From positions 1-12,436 of the forward strand of contig QHUF01000124.1 in assembly GCA_003221075.1 (NCBI GenBank): DNA of 12,436 nt. The letters run 5' to 3'. Both the position numbers and the translations under genes were made by a program. The notes under the pieces were generated by a model. The model saw only the letters and a list, made by a program, of their open reading frames with translations. It made no database searches and was not told the origin of the DNA. Source of the stretch: Gemmatimonadota bacterium. Lineage in GTDB: Bacteria; Gemmatimonadota; Gemmatimonadetes; Gemmatimonadales; GWC2-71-9. Positions 6,598 through 12,436 of this stretch are shown here, in pieces (the first letter of the stretch is position 1; every line of letters begins with the position of its first letter).

Positions 6598-7379
6598 CTC
6601 TCTGGCAGGGCATTCTGCTCGGACTGGTGCAAGGACTCACCGAGTTTCTGCCGGTTTCGAGCGACGGGCATCTCGCGGTCATCGGGCACGTGGCCGGCGT
6701 GCACACGCCCGGCGTGTTCGTGGAAGTCGCCCTGCACGTCGCGACGCTCGGATCCATCCTCGTCGTGTACGGACGGCGCTTCTGGCGGCTGGTCGTCGGG
6801 GTGCTACGGCGCCAACCCGACGCGCTCCGCTACGCGGGCCTGCTCATCATCGGCATGATTCCAGCGGGGCTCGTCGGGATCTTCCTCGAGCATCTCATCG
6901 AGCGCGCCTTCCAATCGCTGTGGGCCGCCGGCGTGGGATTCCTCGTCACCGCGGCCTGTCTCTGGTCCACCCGGCACCGGGGTCCGGAGGGTGCGTCGCA
7001 GCCGAGTCCGCGCGGTGCCCTCATCATCGGACTGGCGCAGGCGTTTGCTCCGCTTCCTGGCGTCTCGCGTTCGGCGACGACGATTTCATCCGGGCTGTGG
7101 GTTGGCCTCGGCGCGGTTGCAGCGGCGGACTTCAGTTTCCTGATGGCGATTCCGCTCATCGCGGGTGCCGGGCTCGTCGAGGCGCGTCACGCGTCTGCCG
7201 ACATCGCCCAGGTCGGCGCGGTCCCCCTGCTCGTGGGCTGCATCGTGGCGTTCCTCTCCGGCGTATTCGCGATTCGGTTCCTCGTTGCCATGCTGCGGCG
7301 TGGCCGCTTCTATCAGTTCGCGCCCTACTGTCTGGCGATCGGTCTGTTCACGCTGGCGTACGCGCTGTGGCACGGTTAG
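6594..7379 (+). CDS. uppP: Undecaprenyl-diphosphate phosphatase UppP (BacA family)
   Basis: 261 residues, multi-pass inner-membrane protein that dephosphorylates undecaprenyl diphosphate to regenerate the lipid carrier for peptidoglycan and other surface polymers. The signature GLVQGLTEFLPVSSDGHL (about 9-26, with catalytic Glu 17) and PLPGVSRSATT (about 153-163, with Arg 159) are both present. The usual SSSGH reads SSDGH here. The start is ATG 6594, overlapping the upstream stop as ATGA. Its pairing with a prenyltransferase suggests a shared concern with polyprenyl phosphates, though that is inference. Confidence 0.95.
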   Translation: MTLWQGILLGLVQGLTEFLPVSSDGHLAVIGHVAGVHTPGVFVEVALHVATLGSILVVYGRRFWRLVVGVLRRQPDALRYAGLLIIGMIPAGLVGIFLEHLIERAFQSLWAAGVGFLVTAACLWSTRHRGPEGASQPSPRGALIIGLAQAFAPLPGVSRSATTISSGLWVGLGAVAAADFSFLMAIPLIAGAGLVEARHASADIAQVGAVPLLVGCIVAFLSGVFAIRFLVAMLRRGRFYQFAPYCLAIGLFTLAYALWHG

Positions 7380-8140
7380 CGATCGACGACATCCCCGCCG
7401 CAGTCCTGGCGCGGCGCTGGGGCGTGCCGCAGTGCGGCGTGTTTCGCACGCTCCCTTCGAGTCTCGATGCCATTCACGACCTCGGCGCGCAGGGGGCGCC
7501 GGGCGGAACGGTGGTGCTCGCCGAGGAGCAAACGGCGGGGCGGGGCCGCGACGGCCGGACGTGGCGGTCGCCCCCCGGTGGCGTGTGGCTCGGGATGTTG
7601 CTGCGGCCGCCGCTGCCGCCGGCGGGCGTACTCTCACTGCGCATCGGGCTCGTGCTCGCTGATGTCGTCGAAGCAATCCTGGGCGTTCCGCCGAGCTCCC
7701 TCTCCGGCCCGAGAGCACGACTCAAGTGGCCGAACGACGTCTTGGTCGACGACCGGAAAGTGGCCGGCATTCTGTGCGAGAGTCGCTGGCAGGGCGAGAC
7801 GTTGCAGTGGCTCGGCGCGGGAATAGGGATCAACGTGGCAAACGAGATTCCAGCGGATCTGACCGGTCGCGCGGTCTCGTTATGCGAGTTGCGGCCCACA
7901 GCCCGCCGGATTGACGTTCTCGATCAGCTCGTTCCTGCGTTGTTACGACTCACGACGCACGACGCACGGCTTACCGAGTTCGAGTGTGCCGCGTTCGCGC
8001 AGCGCGACTGGCTGCGGGGCCGGCACATTCGCACGCCGCTCGCAGGCCGTGCCTCGGGGATTCGCCCCGACGGCGCGCTGCTCGTCGACACCGGTGCCGG
8101 CACCACGATGGTGCGCGACGGCCACGTCGAGCTATCTTAG
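7367..8140 (+). CDS. birA: Biotin--[acetyl-CoA-carboxylase] ligase, monofunctional
   Basis: 257 residues. It makes biotinyl-AMP and attaches biotin to the carrier protein of biotin-dependent carboxylases. The biotin-ligase core is clear: LPSSLDAIHDLG (the substrate loop, where many members have STN), EEQTAGRGRDGRTWRSPPGG, KWPNDVLVDDRKVAGIL with K120, and GAGIGINVA, followed by the small C-terminal SH3-like domain ending GALLVDTGAGTTMVRDGHVELS. There is no N-terminal helix-turn-helix, so it should not repress biotin genes itself. GTG 7367 is the best start because it gives a plausible short N-terminus; it overlaps uppP by 13 bases and no clear ribosome site is seen. A heptad array (7945-7972) lies in the linker after the catalytic domain. 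Confidence 0.92.
   Translation: MARLAIDDIPAAVLARRWGVPQCGVFRTLPSSLDAIHDLGAQGAPGGTVVLAEEQTAGRGRDGRTWRSPPGGVWLGMLLRPPLPPAGVLSLRIGLVLADVVEAILGVPPSSLSGPRARLKWPNDVLVDDRKVAGILCESRWQGETLQWLGAGIGINVANEIPADLTGRAVSLCELRPTARRIDVLDQLVPALLRLTTHDARLTEFECAAFAQRDWLRGRHIRTPLAGRASGIRPDGALLVDTGAGTTMVRDGHVELS
7945..7972. repeat. Four-unit heptad array in birA
   Basis: ACGACTC, ACGACGC, ACGACGC, ACGGCTT occupy 7945-7972 exactly, encoding part of LRLTTHDARLTE in the linker between the catalytic and C-terminal domains of the biotin ligase. No inverted partner was found nearby. Confidence 0.85.
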
Positions 8141-8147
8141 CCGCCCC

Positions 8148-8803
8148 ATGCTCCTCGCCTTCGACATCGGCAACACCGAGACGACGGTCGGTCTGTTTGC
8201 GAGTGACCGGCTCGAGGCGCATTGGCGCCTGCACTCGACGCCGCAGCGCACGCCCGACGAGTGGTCCGCCGCATTCACCGTGCACCTGACGCAGGCGGGA
8301 CATTCGACGCAGGAGATCCGCGCCGCGATCGTCGCCTCCGTCGCGCCGCAGGTCACGCAGAGCCTGTGCGACGGGATTGTCGGAGCGACGACGCGCGAGC
8401 CGTCGTCGACTTCGGCACGGCCACCACGTTCGACTGCATTACCGCGGATGGACGCTTCATCGGCGGCGTGATCATGCCCGGCCTCCGTACGGCCTCCGAC
8501 GAGCTCGTGCGGAAAACGGCGAAGCTCCCGGCCACCGAGCTGACGCCGCCCACGCACGCCATCGGCCGCCGCACGGAAGACTGTATTCGCGCCGGCGTGT
8601 TGTGGGGCGCGGCGGACGCGGTGGACGGGCTGGTGCGCCGCATCAAGGCGGAATGGCCGTCCAAGACCCGGCCGGTGGTCGTCGGGACCGGCGGTCTCGC
8701 CGGACTCGTGGCACCGTTGTGCCGCGAAATCGAATCGGTTCATCCCGATTTGACACTGGTCGGCCTGCGGATCGCGGCGACCGCACTCGGTCTCAAGTGG
8801 TGA
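8148..8803 (+). pseudogene. coaX: Type III pantothenate kinase, broken by internal deletion and frame change
   Basis: The first 75 or so residues from ATG 8148 are a normal CoaX start: MLLAFDIGNTETTVGLF (phosphate-binding DxGNT), then RTPDEW and AAIVASVAP. That frame leaves the family near 8380 and stops at 8471. From about 8398 the reading continues in another frame as AVVDFGTATTFDCITADGRFIGGVIMPG, AKLPATEL and GTGGLAGL, and ends normally at 8803. The usual 60-residue stretch between SVxP and VDFGTA is reduced to about 18, so some 40 residues are missing, including the segment that normally carries the pantothenate-binding GADR motif with its catalytic Asp. A perfect hairpin (CGACGACG 8386-8393 / CGTCGTCG 8401-8408) sits at the junction. 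The product should be inactive as drawn. An assembly or sequencing collapse is as likely as true gene decay, because the kinase is normally essential for coenzyme A. Confidence 0.88.
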
Positions 8804-9723
8804 CCGACGCCCGCACGCTGAACGCATGGCGTCGCTGGGGATACCGCGTCCTCCCCGGCGATCTGTACTCCTACATCCTGCACATGCGTCCCGCCGAGTG
8901 GCCCATCATGGCGGGACATACGTTGCTGGGCTACGTGCTCGCGGTGGGATTCGCGGGCGTAGTGCGTGGTGCGTGGTTGCCGCAGGCGCTTGGCGCACTC
9001 GCGATCTGGGTGATTCTTCTGAACGGCGGCACGCTCGCGATCAACAGCGTCTTCGATAAGGATGAGGGAGACATCGGGTACCTGAACGCGCCTCCGCCGC
9101 TGCCGCGGTATTTGCTGCATTTCAGTATCGCGCTGCTCGTGATCGGCCAGCTGCTCGCGTTCGCTCTGCCGGCTGGTTTTCAGATCGCCTACGCGATCTG
9201 TTTCGTCCTGTCCATCCTGTATTCGGTCCCGCCGTTTCGCTTCAAGGCGGTGGCGGGTGTGGACTGGGTCATCAACATGTGGGGGTTCGGTACGCTCACG
9301 CCCTACGCGGCGTGGGCGGCGACAGGACGGCCGCTGGATGCCGGGCATGGACTGGTGCTGCTCGCCTTTTGTCCCCTGTTCGCCGGGCTATATCCGCTGA
9401 CGCAGCTCTATCAGTTCGACGAGGATCGGCGGCGGGGCGATCGCACGCTGGCGCTGATCCTGGGGATGCGCGCAAGCCTCATCGTCGCAACCCTGTCCAC
9501 GCTGGTGGCATTCGGCCTCTTCGCGTGGGGGATGAGATTGCTTCAGGTCGGCCCGAAGGGATTCGCGCTGCTCCTGCCGCTGGTTCTGTGGCTGGCCGTG
9601 CTGTTGCCGTGGCTGTCGGGCCACGCGGCATGGAGTCCCAAGGAGCACCAGCGCGGGATGTATCGGGCGTTAGCCGCGTGGGCGGTAACCGACCTCACGG
9701 TGCTCTATGTGTTTGCCACCTAA
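8800..9723 (+). CDS. UbiA-family prenyltransferase, second copy
   Basis: 307 residues, about 8-9 membrane helices after a soluble N-terminal stretch (1-35, including WGYRVLPGDLYSYILHMRPAEWP). The first Asp-rich motif is NSVFDKDEGDIGYLNAP (N82, D86, D88, D91), and the second is QFDEDRRRGDRTLA (D207, E208, D209). Both are the metal-diphosphate sites of UbiA enzymes. The substrate cannot be told from sequence; chlorophyll synthase/quinone-type members share this layout. The GTG start overlaps the coaX stop as GTGA, so it seems coupled to the broken gene. The heptads at 8959-8979 fall between the first helices. The protein differs clearly from the other UbiA at 5776, so it is not a recent duplicate. 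Confidence 0.82.
   Translation: MTDARTLNAWRRWGYRVLPGDLYSYILHMRPAEWPIMAGHTLLGYVLAVGFAGVVRGAWLPQALGALAIWVILLNGGTLAINSVFDKDEGDIGYLNAPPPLPRYLLHFSIALLVIGQLLAFALPAGFQIAYAICFVLSILYSVPPFRFKAVAGVDWVINMWGFGTLTPYAAWAATGRPLDAGHGLVLLAFCPLFAGLYPLTQLYQFDEDRRRGDRTLALILGMRASLIVATLSTLVAFGLFAWGMRLLQVGPKGFALLLPLVLWLAVLLPWLSGHAAWSPKEHQRGMYRALAAWAVTDLTVLYVFAT
8959..8979. repeat. Three-unit heptad array in the second ubiA gene
   Basis: GTAGTGC, GTGGTGC, GTGGTTG at 8959-8979, encoding part of AGVVRGAWLPQ in a loop between membrane helices. The reverse complement is similar in style to the birA heptads about 1 kb upstream. It is short, so chance is harder to exclude than for the mutL and miaA arrays. Confidence 0.6.
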
Positions 9724-9744
9724 TATCGGCAACGTAGATTGAAC

Positions 9745-9817
9745 GTTGTGAAGGTTGGTGGAGGATGGTGAAGGACCTCCACAACCTCAACCAACCTTCA
9801 CCAAACCTCCACAACCT
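9745..9817. repeat. Inverted pair of decamer-type repeats in the leader of a membrane gene
   Basis: The gap between 9723 and 9834 is filled by G-rich units GTGAAGGTTG, GTGGAGGATG, GTGAAGGACC (9748-9777), then C-rich units TCCACAACCT, CAACCAACCT, TCACCAAACC, TCCACAACCT (9778-9817), period 10. Allowing three one-base gaps, 9745-9774 pairs with 9785-9815 over most of its length around a 10-base loop, so the transcript could form a long hairpin ending about 18 bases before the next gene's start codon. No clear promoter was identified in the rest of the gap. Confidence 0.88.
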
Positions 9818-9833
9818 GCTCGTAAGGGGCCCG

Positions 9834-10451
9834 ATGCCTTCCACCACGACCGCAGCCTCCGACCGATCCGAATTTCGCCACGTACTCCTCAGTGGAACCA
9901 TCGTCGGCGCGGTGACCGGGGCGGCCGTCGTCCTGTTTCTCCTCGTATCGAGATCCGGGCTCCTTCCAGCGGGAATCGTCACCTCGTTCCTCTTGATGCT
10001 CATCGTGCTCGCAGGCGGGGTCGCGGCGGCCTTCCTGCCCGGCTTCTTCGCCGCCTCCCGGACAGTTCAGGGAGTCGCGAGCGCGGCCGCGATCGGGTTG
10101 TGGGGTACGATCGTCTTTATGGCGATCGACATCATCCTGCTGCGGCCCTTCAAAGCGTTTCCGTGGACGTGGGACGCCATCGCGGGTGGGAGCACGTGGT
10201 GGTATCTCCCGATCTGGTGGATGCTGGGAACGTTCCTCGCGTGGATGGGAGCGATCGTCACGGCCGGCCGCGCCGCACGGGGGGGTGACACCGCAATCCG
10301 GTCTCTGGCAATCCCGGCAGTCGCGGGAGGGCTGGGCGTGGGATTGGGGTTGGGGCTCGGCGGTCTCATGCTCATGCCTGTCGCCGCGGGCGCTGGGTTC
10401 GCGCTCACGCTGGTCGTGTTCGCTCTCGCTGTTCTCGCTCGCAAAGGGTAA
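9834..10451 (+). CDS. Multi-pass membrane protein of unknown function
   Basis: 205 residues with about six hydrophobic segments: roughly 18-40, 44-70, 78-105, 122-145 and two more in the glycine-rich C-terminal part (GGLGVGLGLGLGGLMLM). The short N-terminus is polar (MPSTTTAASDRSEF). ATG 9834 is preferred over an in-frame ATG at 9765, because the latter would translate the decamer repeat, and because AAGGGG at 9824-9829 lies just upstream of 9834, although only 4 bases away. No family is recognised. It follows the inverted repeat and precedes a small membrane gene by 6 bases, so the two are probably co-expressed. Confidence 0.7.
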   Translation: MPSTTTAASDRSEFRHVLLSGTIVGAVTGAAVVLFLLVSRSGLLPAGIVTSFLLMLIVLAGGVAAAFLPGFFAASRTVQGVASAAAIGLWGTIVFMAIDIILLRPFKAFPWTWDAIAGGSTWWYLPIWWMLGTFLAWMGAIVTAGRAARGGDTAIRSLAIPAVAGGLGVGLGLGLGGLMLMPVAAGAGFALTLVVFALAVLARKG

Positions 10452-10457
10452 CGCACC

Positions 10458-10742
10458 GTGCCGAGATGGATGGCGCACTTGCTCGTGGTCGTGGGGTGGC
10501 TGCTGACCCCTGGCTGGGCGTGGGCGGCATCGCACGTAGGTTTGTGGTTGGGCGCGCTCGTCGCGCTGCGATTCGAGAGTCCCGTCATCATGCTCGCCAT
10601 CGCCGGCGCCGGGGCACTGCTGTTTGGGTTCGCCGTGCTCTGGACATGGGTTCGTTTCATGCGCCGCCTGCCGCATCTGCTCTCGCATCACATGGCGCCT
10701 CGCGCCTCCGAGGAGCATGCCGCGATTGCGGCCGCGGATTGA
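10458..10742 (+). CDS. Small membrane protein of unknown function
   Basis: 94 residues from GTG 10458, with a hydrophobic N-terminal segment (about 6-24, LLVVVGWLLTPGWAWAAS, possibly a signal anchor) and a second helix at about 38-66 before a basic/histidine tail (RRLPHLLSHHM). It starts 6 bases after the upstream membrane gene and overlaps the next gene by 26 bases. No family is recognised; the call rests on operon packing and coherent hydrophobicity. Confidence 0.6.
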   Translation: MPRWMAHLLVVVGWLLTPGWAWAASHVGLWLGALVALRFESPVIMLAIAGAGALLFGFAVLWTWVRFMRRLPHLLSHHMAPRASEEHAAIAAAD

Positions 10743-11712
10743 GCTCTTCCTTCTAATCGCCGGAGTCTCCCAGCTCTCCGCCCAGGGGCGGGGGCGTGAC
10801 GTCGATGTGCGGTACGGGCGCTGGTATTCCGGCAATCAATCCAAGAGCTACGAGCTTCGGACGGACGCTCCCATCGCCGGGATCTTCTCGCACGGACTCG
10901 CCATACAAGTACTGATCCACGACAATCTCGGTCGCCACCACGCCTTCTACGGTGCGGGCTGGGAGCTGCACGCGTTTCGGCGCCGCTCGAAGTTCGGCCC
11001 CTACGCGCTCGCCGGTCTTTCGGTGGGTGTCTCCACTGATACGTCGTCGCAGGAGCTGGCGGCGCTGTGGACCCTGGGTGGGGGAGTCGAGTGGCGTCCG
11101 ATTCCGTGGGCCGCGCTCGGCTTGGAGACGGTATACCGGCTGCAGGACGTCGGGCCACGCGGCTTCTGGCGTACCACGGCGAACTCCCGCGATGGGATCG
11201 CTGCCTCGATCGGATTCTCGATGACGATTGGGAGGTCGGTGGATCGCCGCTGGCCCACGCCCGGGCCGGAACGGACCGAGCAACCGCCTCGACCGCCGCT
11301 CGTGATCATAGGCAACATCACAGGCAGTGCCGCGGATATCGTGAAGACCGCGCTCGACGCGCTCGGCACGCCATACGTCTGGGGCGGGACCGCGGCAAAT
11401 GGGTTCGACTGCTCGGGCCTGGTGCAGTGGGCCTACGGCCAGCATGGCATCCGCGTACCGCGGATGAGTCGTGATCAGGCGCGCGCGGGAAGCGAGGTGA
11501 CTCCCGTCGTCGACGCGTTGCGGCCCGGAGACATTCTGCTGTTCGCCGCACAGCCAGGCGGCGGTGTCACGCACGTGGGCATGTACGTCGGCGAACAAAC
11601 CTTCATCCACAGCTCGAACATGGGCGTCAAGTTGTCACGCCTTGATGGGCTGGACACCGACGGGGCTTGGTGGGTAACGCGTTGGGTGGGCGTGCGACGG
11701 ATCGTTCAATGA
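10717..11712 (+). CDS. Secreted protein: beta-rich N-terminal domain plus NlpC/P60 peptidase
   Basis: 331 residues. An N-terminal signal peptide (MPRLRPRIELFLLIAGVSQLSAQG, cleavage likely after SAQ) supports ATG 10717. Residues about 25-185 alternate aromatic and small residues in strand-like blocks (YGRWYSGNQ, HAFYGAGWELHAF, FGPYALAGLSVGVS, ALGLETVYRL, IAASIGFSMTIG), like an outer-membrane beta-barrel. The C-terminal part (about 207-331) is an NlpC/P60 cysteine peptidase: FDCSGLVQWAYGQHG with C232, THVGMYVG with H286 and FIHSS with H298 as the third polar residue. NlpC/P60 enzymes usually cut peptidoglycan peptide bonds in the periplasm. The combination with a barrel-like domain is unusual. 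It overlaps the next gene by ATGA. Confidence 0.88.
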   Translation: MPRLRPRIELFLLIAGVSQLSAQGRGRDVDVRYGRWYSGNQSKSYELRTDAPIAGIFSHGLAIQVLIHDNLGRHHAFYGAGWELHAFRRRSKFGPYALAGLSVGVSTDTSSQELAALWTLGGGVEWRPIPWAALGLETVYRLQDVGPRGFWRTTANSRDGIAASIGFSMTIGRSVDRRWPTPGPERTEQPPRPPLVIIGNITGSAADIVKTALDALGTPYVWGGTAANGFDCSGLVQWAYGQHGIRVPRMSRDQARAGSEVTPVVDALRPGDILLFAAQPGGGVTHVGMYVGEQTFIHSSNMGVKLSRLDGLDTDGAWWVTRWVGVRRIVQ

Positions 11713-12089
11713 CAGTGTGCCGTCGTGCCATCGTGCCGACGTGTATTGCGTTGGGGCTGGCCTGCGCCGCACCGCGCGTACCGCGTGCCCTTCGCGGTTA
11801 CAATATCCTGGTCGAGGAAAAGGATACGCAGAGCGTCGAGCTTGCCCGCGCGATGCGGGAGCAGGGCATCAAGGTGCGGCCCAGAGTCCGTGGCGGCAGC
11901 GGACCGACGGCGGCGCTGATTTACTTCACCTTCAGCGATCCCGGCCCCGGCCAGCCCCTCTGGTTTCACCTCCGGCTCGCGGATACCCGATCCGGCGAAG
12001 TCGTTGGTGCGGCAACGATTCCGCTCGATTCGCTGACGGCGACTCCTCGCGCTCGAGCGCGCGCTGCGGTCAAGGCACTGGCCCCTTGA
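11709..12089 (+). CDS. Small exported protein, possible lipoprotein
   Basis: 126 residues from ATG 11709 (ATGA overlap with the peptidase gene). The N-terminus MTVCRRAIVPTCIALGLAC resembles a signal with C19 as possible lipidation site, although the -3 residue is Gly rather than the usual Leu. The mature part has alternating helix and strand patterns (SVELARAMREQGIKVRPRV; AALIYFTFSD; LWFHLRLADTRSGEVVGAATIPLDSL), resembling small periplasmic domains that bind or assemble with other proteins. No specific family is recognised. The -35 box of groES overlaps its stop. Confidence 0.65.
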   Translation: MTVCRRAIVPTCIALGLACAAPRVPRALRGYNILVEEKDTQSVELARAMREQGIKVRPRVRGGSGPTAALIYFTFSDPGPGQPLWFHLRLADTRSGEVVGAATIPLDSLTATPRARARAAVKALAP

Positions 12090-12114
12090 CACTGCAGTAG
12101 CGACCTGACAGATT
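12086..12114 (+). promoter_or_regulatory. Probable sigma-70-type promoter of groES
   Basis: TTGACA at 12086-12091 is a perfect -35 box, overlapping the TGA stop of the previous gene. With a 17-base spacer, CAGATT at 12109-12114 is a weak (3 of 6) -10 box. Transcription would begin near 12121, just before the CIRCE operator. Confidence 0.6.
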
Positions 12115-12127
12115 CCCCTCCGTCGCA

Positions 12128-12154
12128 TTAGCACTCATCACCCGCGAGTGCTAA
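12128..12154. promoter_or_regulatory. CIRCE operator (HrcA binding site)
   Basis: TTAGCACTC (12128-12136), a 9-base spacer, then GAGTGCTAA (12146-12154): a perfect match to the CIRCE consensus. HrcA repressor binds it and releases it when GroE is titrated by unfolded protein, so groES is heat-inducible. It lies in the 5' leader, 39 bases before the start codon. Confidence 0.98.
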
Positions 12155-12193
12155 CAGCTAATCAATTCAAAGCATTACGGAGGTTCGAGCATC

Positions 12194-12436
12194 ATGCCAA
12201 CGGCAACCAAGACGACCACGAAGTACAAGGTCTACCCGCTGGCCGATCGCGTGGCGATCCGGCCGATGGAGGAGACCGAGACGATGAAGGGCGGGCTGTA
12301 CATCCCGGACACCGCCAAAGAGAAGCCGATCCAGGGCGAAATCGTCGCCGTGGGACCGGGCCGACGGGAGAAGGGTGAGACGATCCCGATGGAGCTGAAG
12401 GTTGGGGATCGCGTCATCTACGGGAAGTACAGCGGC
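12194..12436 (+). CDS. groES: Co-chaperonin GroES (3' end outside window)
   Basis: 81 codons visible; the family is about 95-100 residues. It caps GroEL in the cytosol and encloses folding substrates. After a Thr/Lys-rich start (MPTATKTTTKYKV) come YPLADRVAIRP, the mobile loop ETMKGGLYIPDTAKEKP that contacts GroEL, then GEIVAVGPG and KVGDRVIYGKYSG. ATG 12194 is supported by GGAGG at 12179-12183, 10 bases upstream. It is transcribed from its own CIRCE-controlled promoter, so it begins a new unit; groEL would be expected downstream. Confidence 0.97.
   Translation, partial: MPTATKTTTKYKVYPLADRVAIRPMEETETMKGGLYIPDTAKEKPIQGEIVAVGPGRREKGETIPMELKVGDRVIYGKYSG

Noticed and set aside
8054..8104. Small palindromes (TCGGGG/CCCCGA and GGTGCCGGCACC) near the birA 3' end
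   Set aside because: Short, inside conserved coding sequence, and expected by chance at this base composition.
8377..8799. An extended start for the second UbiA protein within coaX
   Set aside because: The added residues are Arg-rich shadow translation of coaX; GTG 8800 with GTGA overlap explains the start.
9765..9833. An earlier ATG for the membrane protein
   Set aside because: It would translate the decamer inverted repeat; ATG 9834 has a better leader and gives a polar start before the first helix.
145..11610. Long open frames on the minus strand
   Set aside because: They overlie well-supported + strand genes, are Arg/Pro/His-rich and lack recognisable motifs, as expected for GC-rich shadow frames.

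Overview
This is a GC-rich, densely packed chromosomal stretch with every recognised gene on the + strand. It most resembles a Gemmatimonadota (or related soil/sediment phylum) genome. That placement is inference from the mixture of a Bat/aerotolerance-type protein, mutL-miaA, a bacillithiol glycosyltransferase (bshA), a monofunctional biotin ligase, a type III pantothenate kinase and a CIRCE-controlled groES. No marker gene settles it.

Layout. 1-1902: 3' part of a BatD-BatE-like fusion (membrane, TPR and SH3 segments). 1899-3605: mutL. 3673-4632: miaA. 4649-5776: bshA. 5776-6597: a UbiA-type prenyltransferase. 6594-7379: uppP. 7367-8140: birA without a DNA-binding domain. 8148-8803: coaX, broken by an internal deletion plus a frame change. 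8800-9723: a second UbiA-family protein. 9834-10451 and 10458-10742: two membrane proteins of unknown function. 10717-11712: a secreted protein joining a beta-rich N-terminal part to an NlpC/P60 peptidase. 11709-12089: a small exported, possibly lipid-anchored protein. 12086-12154: promoter and perfect CIRCE operator. 12194-end: start of groES. Many junctions overlap (GTGA at 1899 and 8800, ATGA at 6594 and 11709, TAGTG at 5774), so most of 1-9723 reads like one long co-transcribed, translationally coupled run. The genes serve housekeeping purposes: DNA repair, tRNA modification, thiol and cofactor metabolism, and prenyl-lipid carriers. The groES unit is separately controlled by heat shock.

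The most unusual content is not a gene. Low-complexity arrays of short units are embedded in the housekeeping genes. Seven-base-unit arrays form inverted pairs in the mutL interdomain linker (2922-2942 / 3007-3027) and at the miaA 3' end including its stop codon (4517-4540 / 4621-4644). Single seven-base arrays sit in birA (7945-7972) and the second ubiA (8959-8979). A ten-base-unit inverted pair fills the leader of the membrane gene at 9834. Two further palindromic elements are a 28-base palindrome inside the BatD-BatE fusion (1231-1258) and a cluster of three hairpins spanning the mutL stop and ending 2 bases before the miaA start (3596-3670). They resemble in style the short tandemly repeated repetitive (STRR) heptamers known in cyanobacteria, but their sequences differ, and here they are tolerated in frame at domain linkers and gene ends. 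I regard this repeat population as the best candidate for something under-described. The damaged coaX is the second most notable point.
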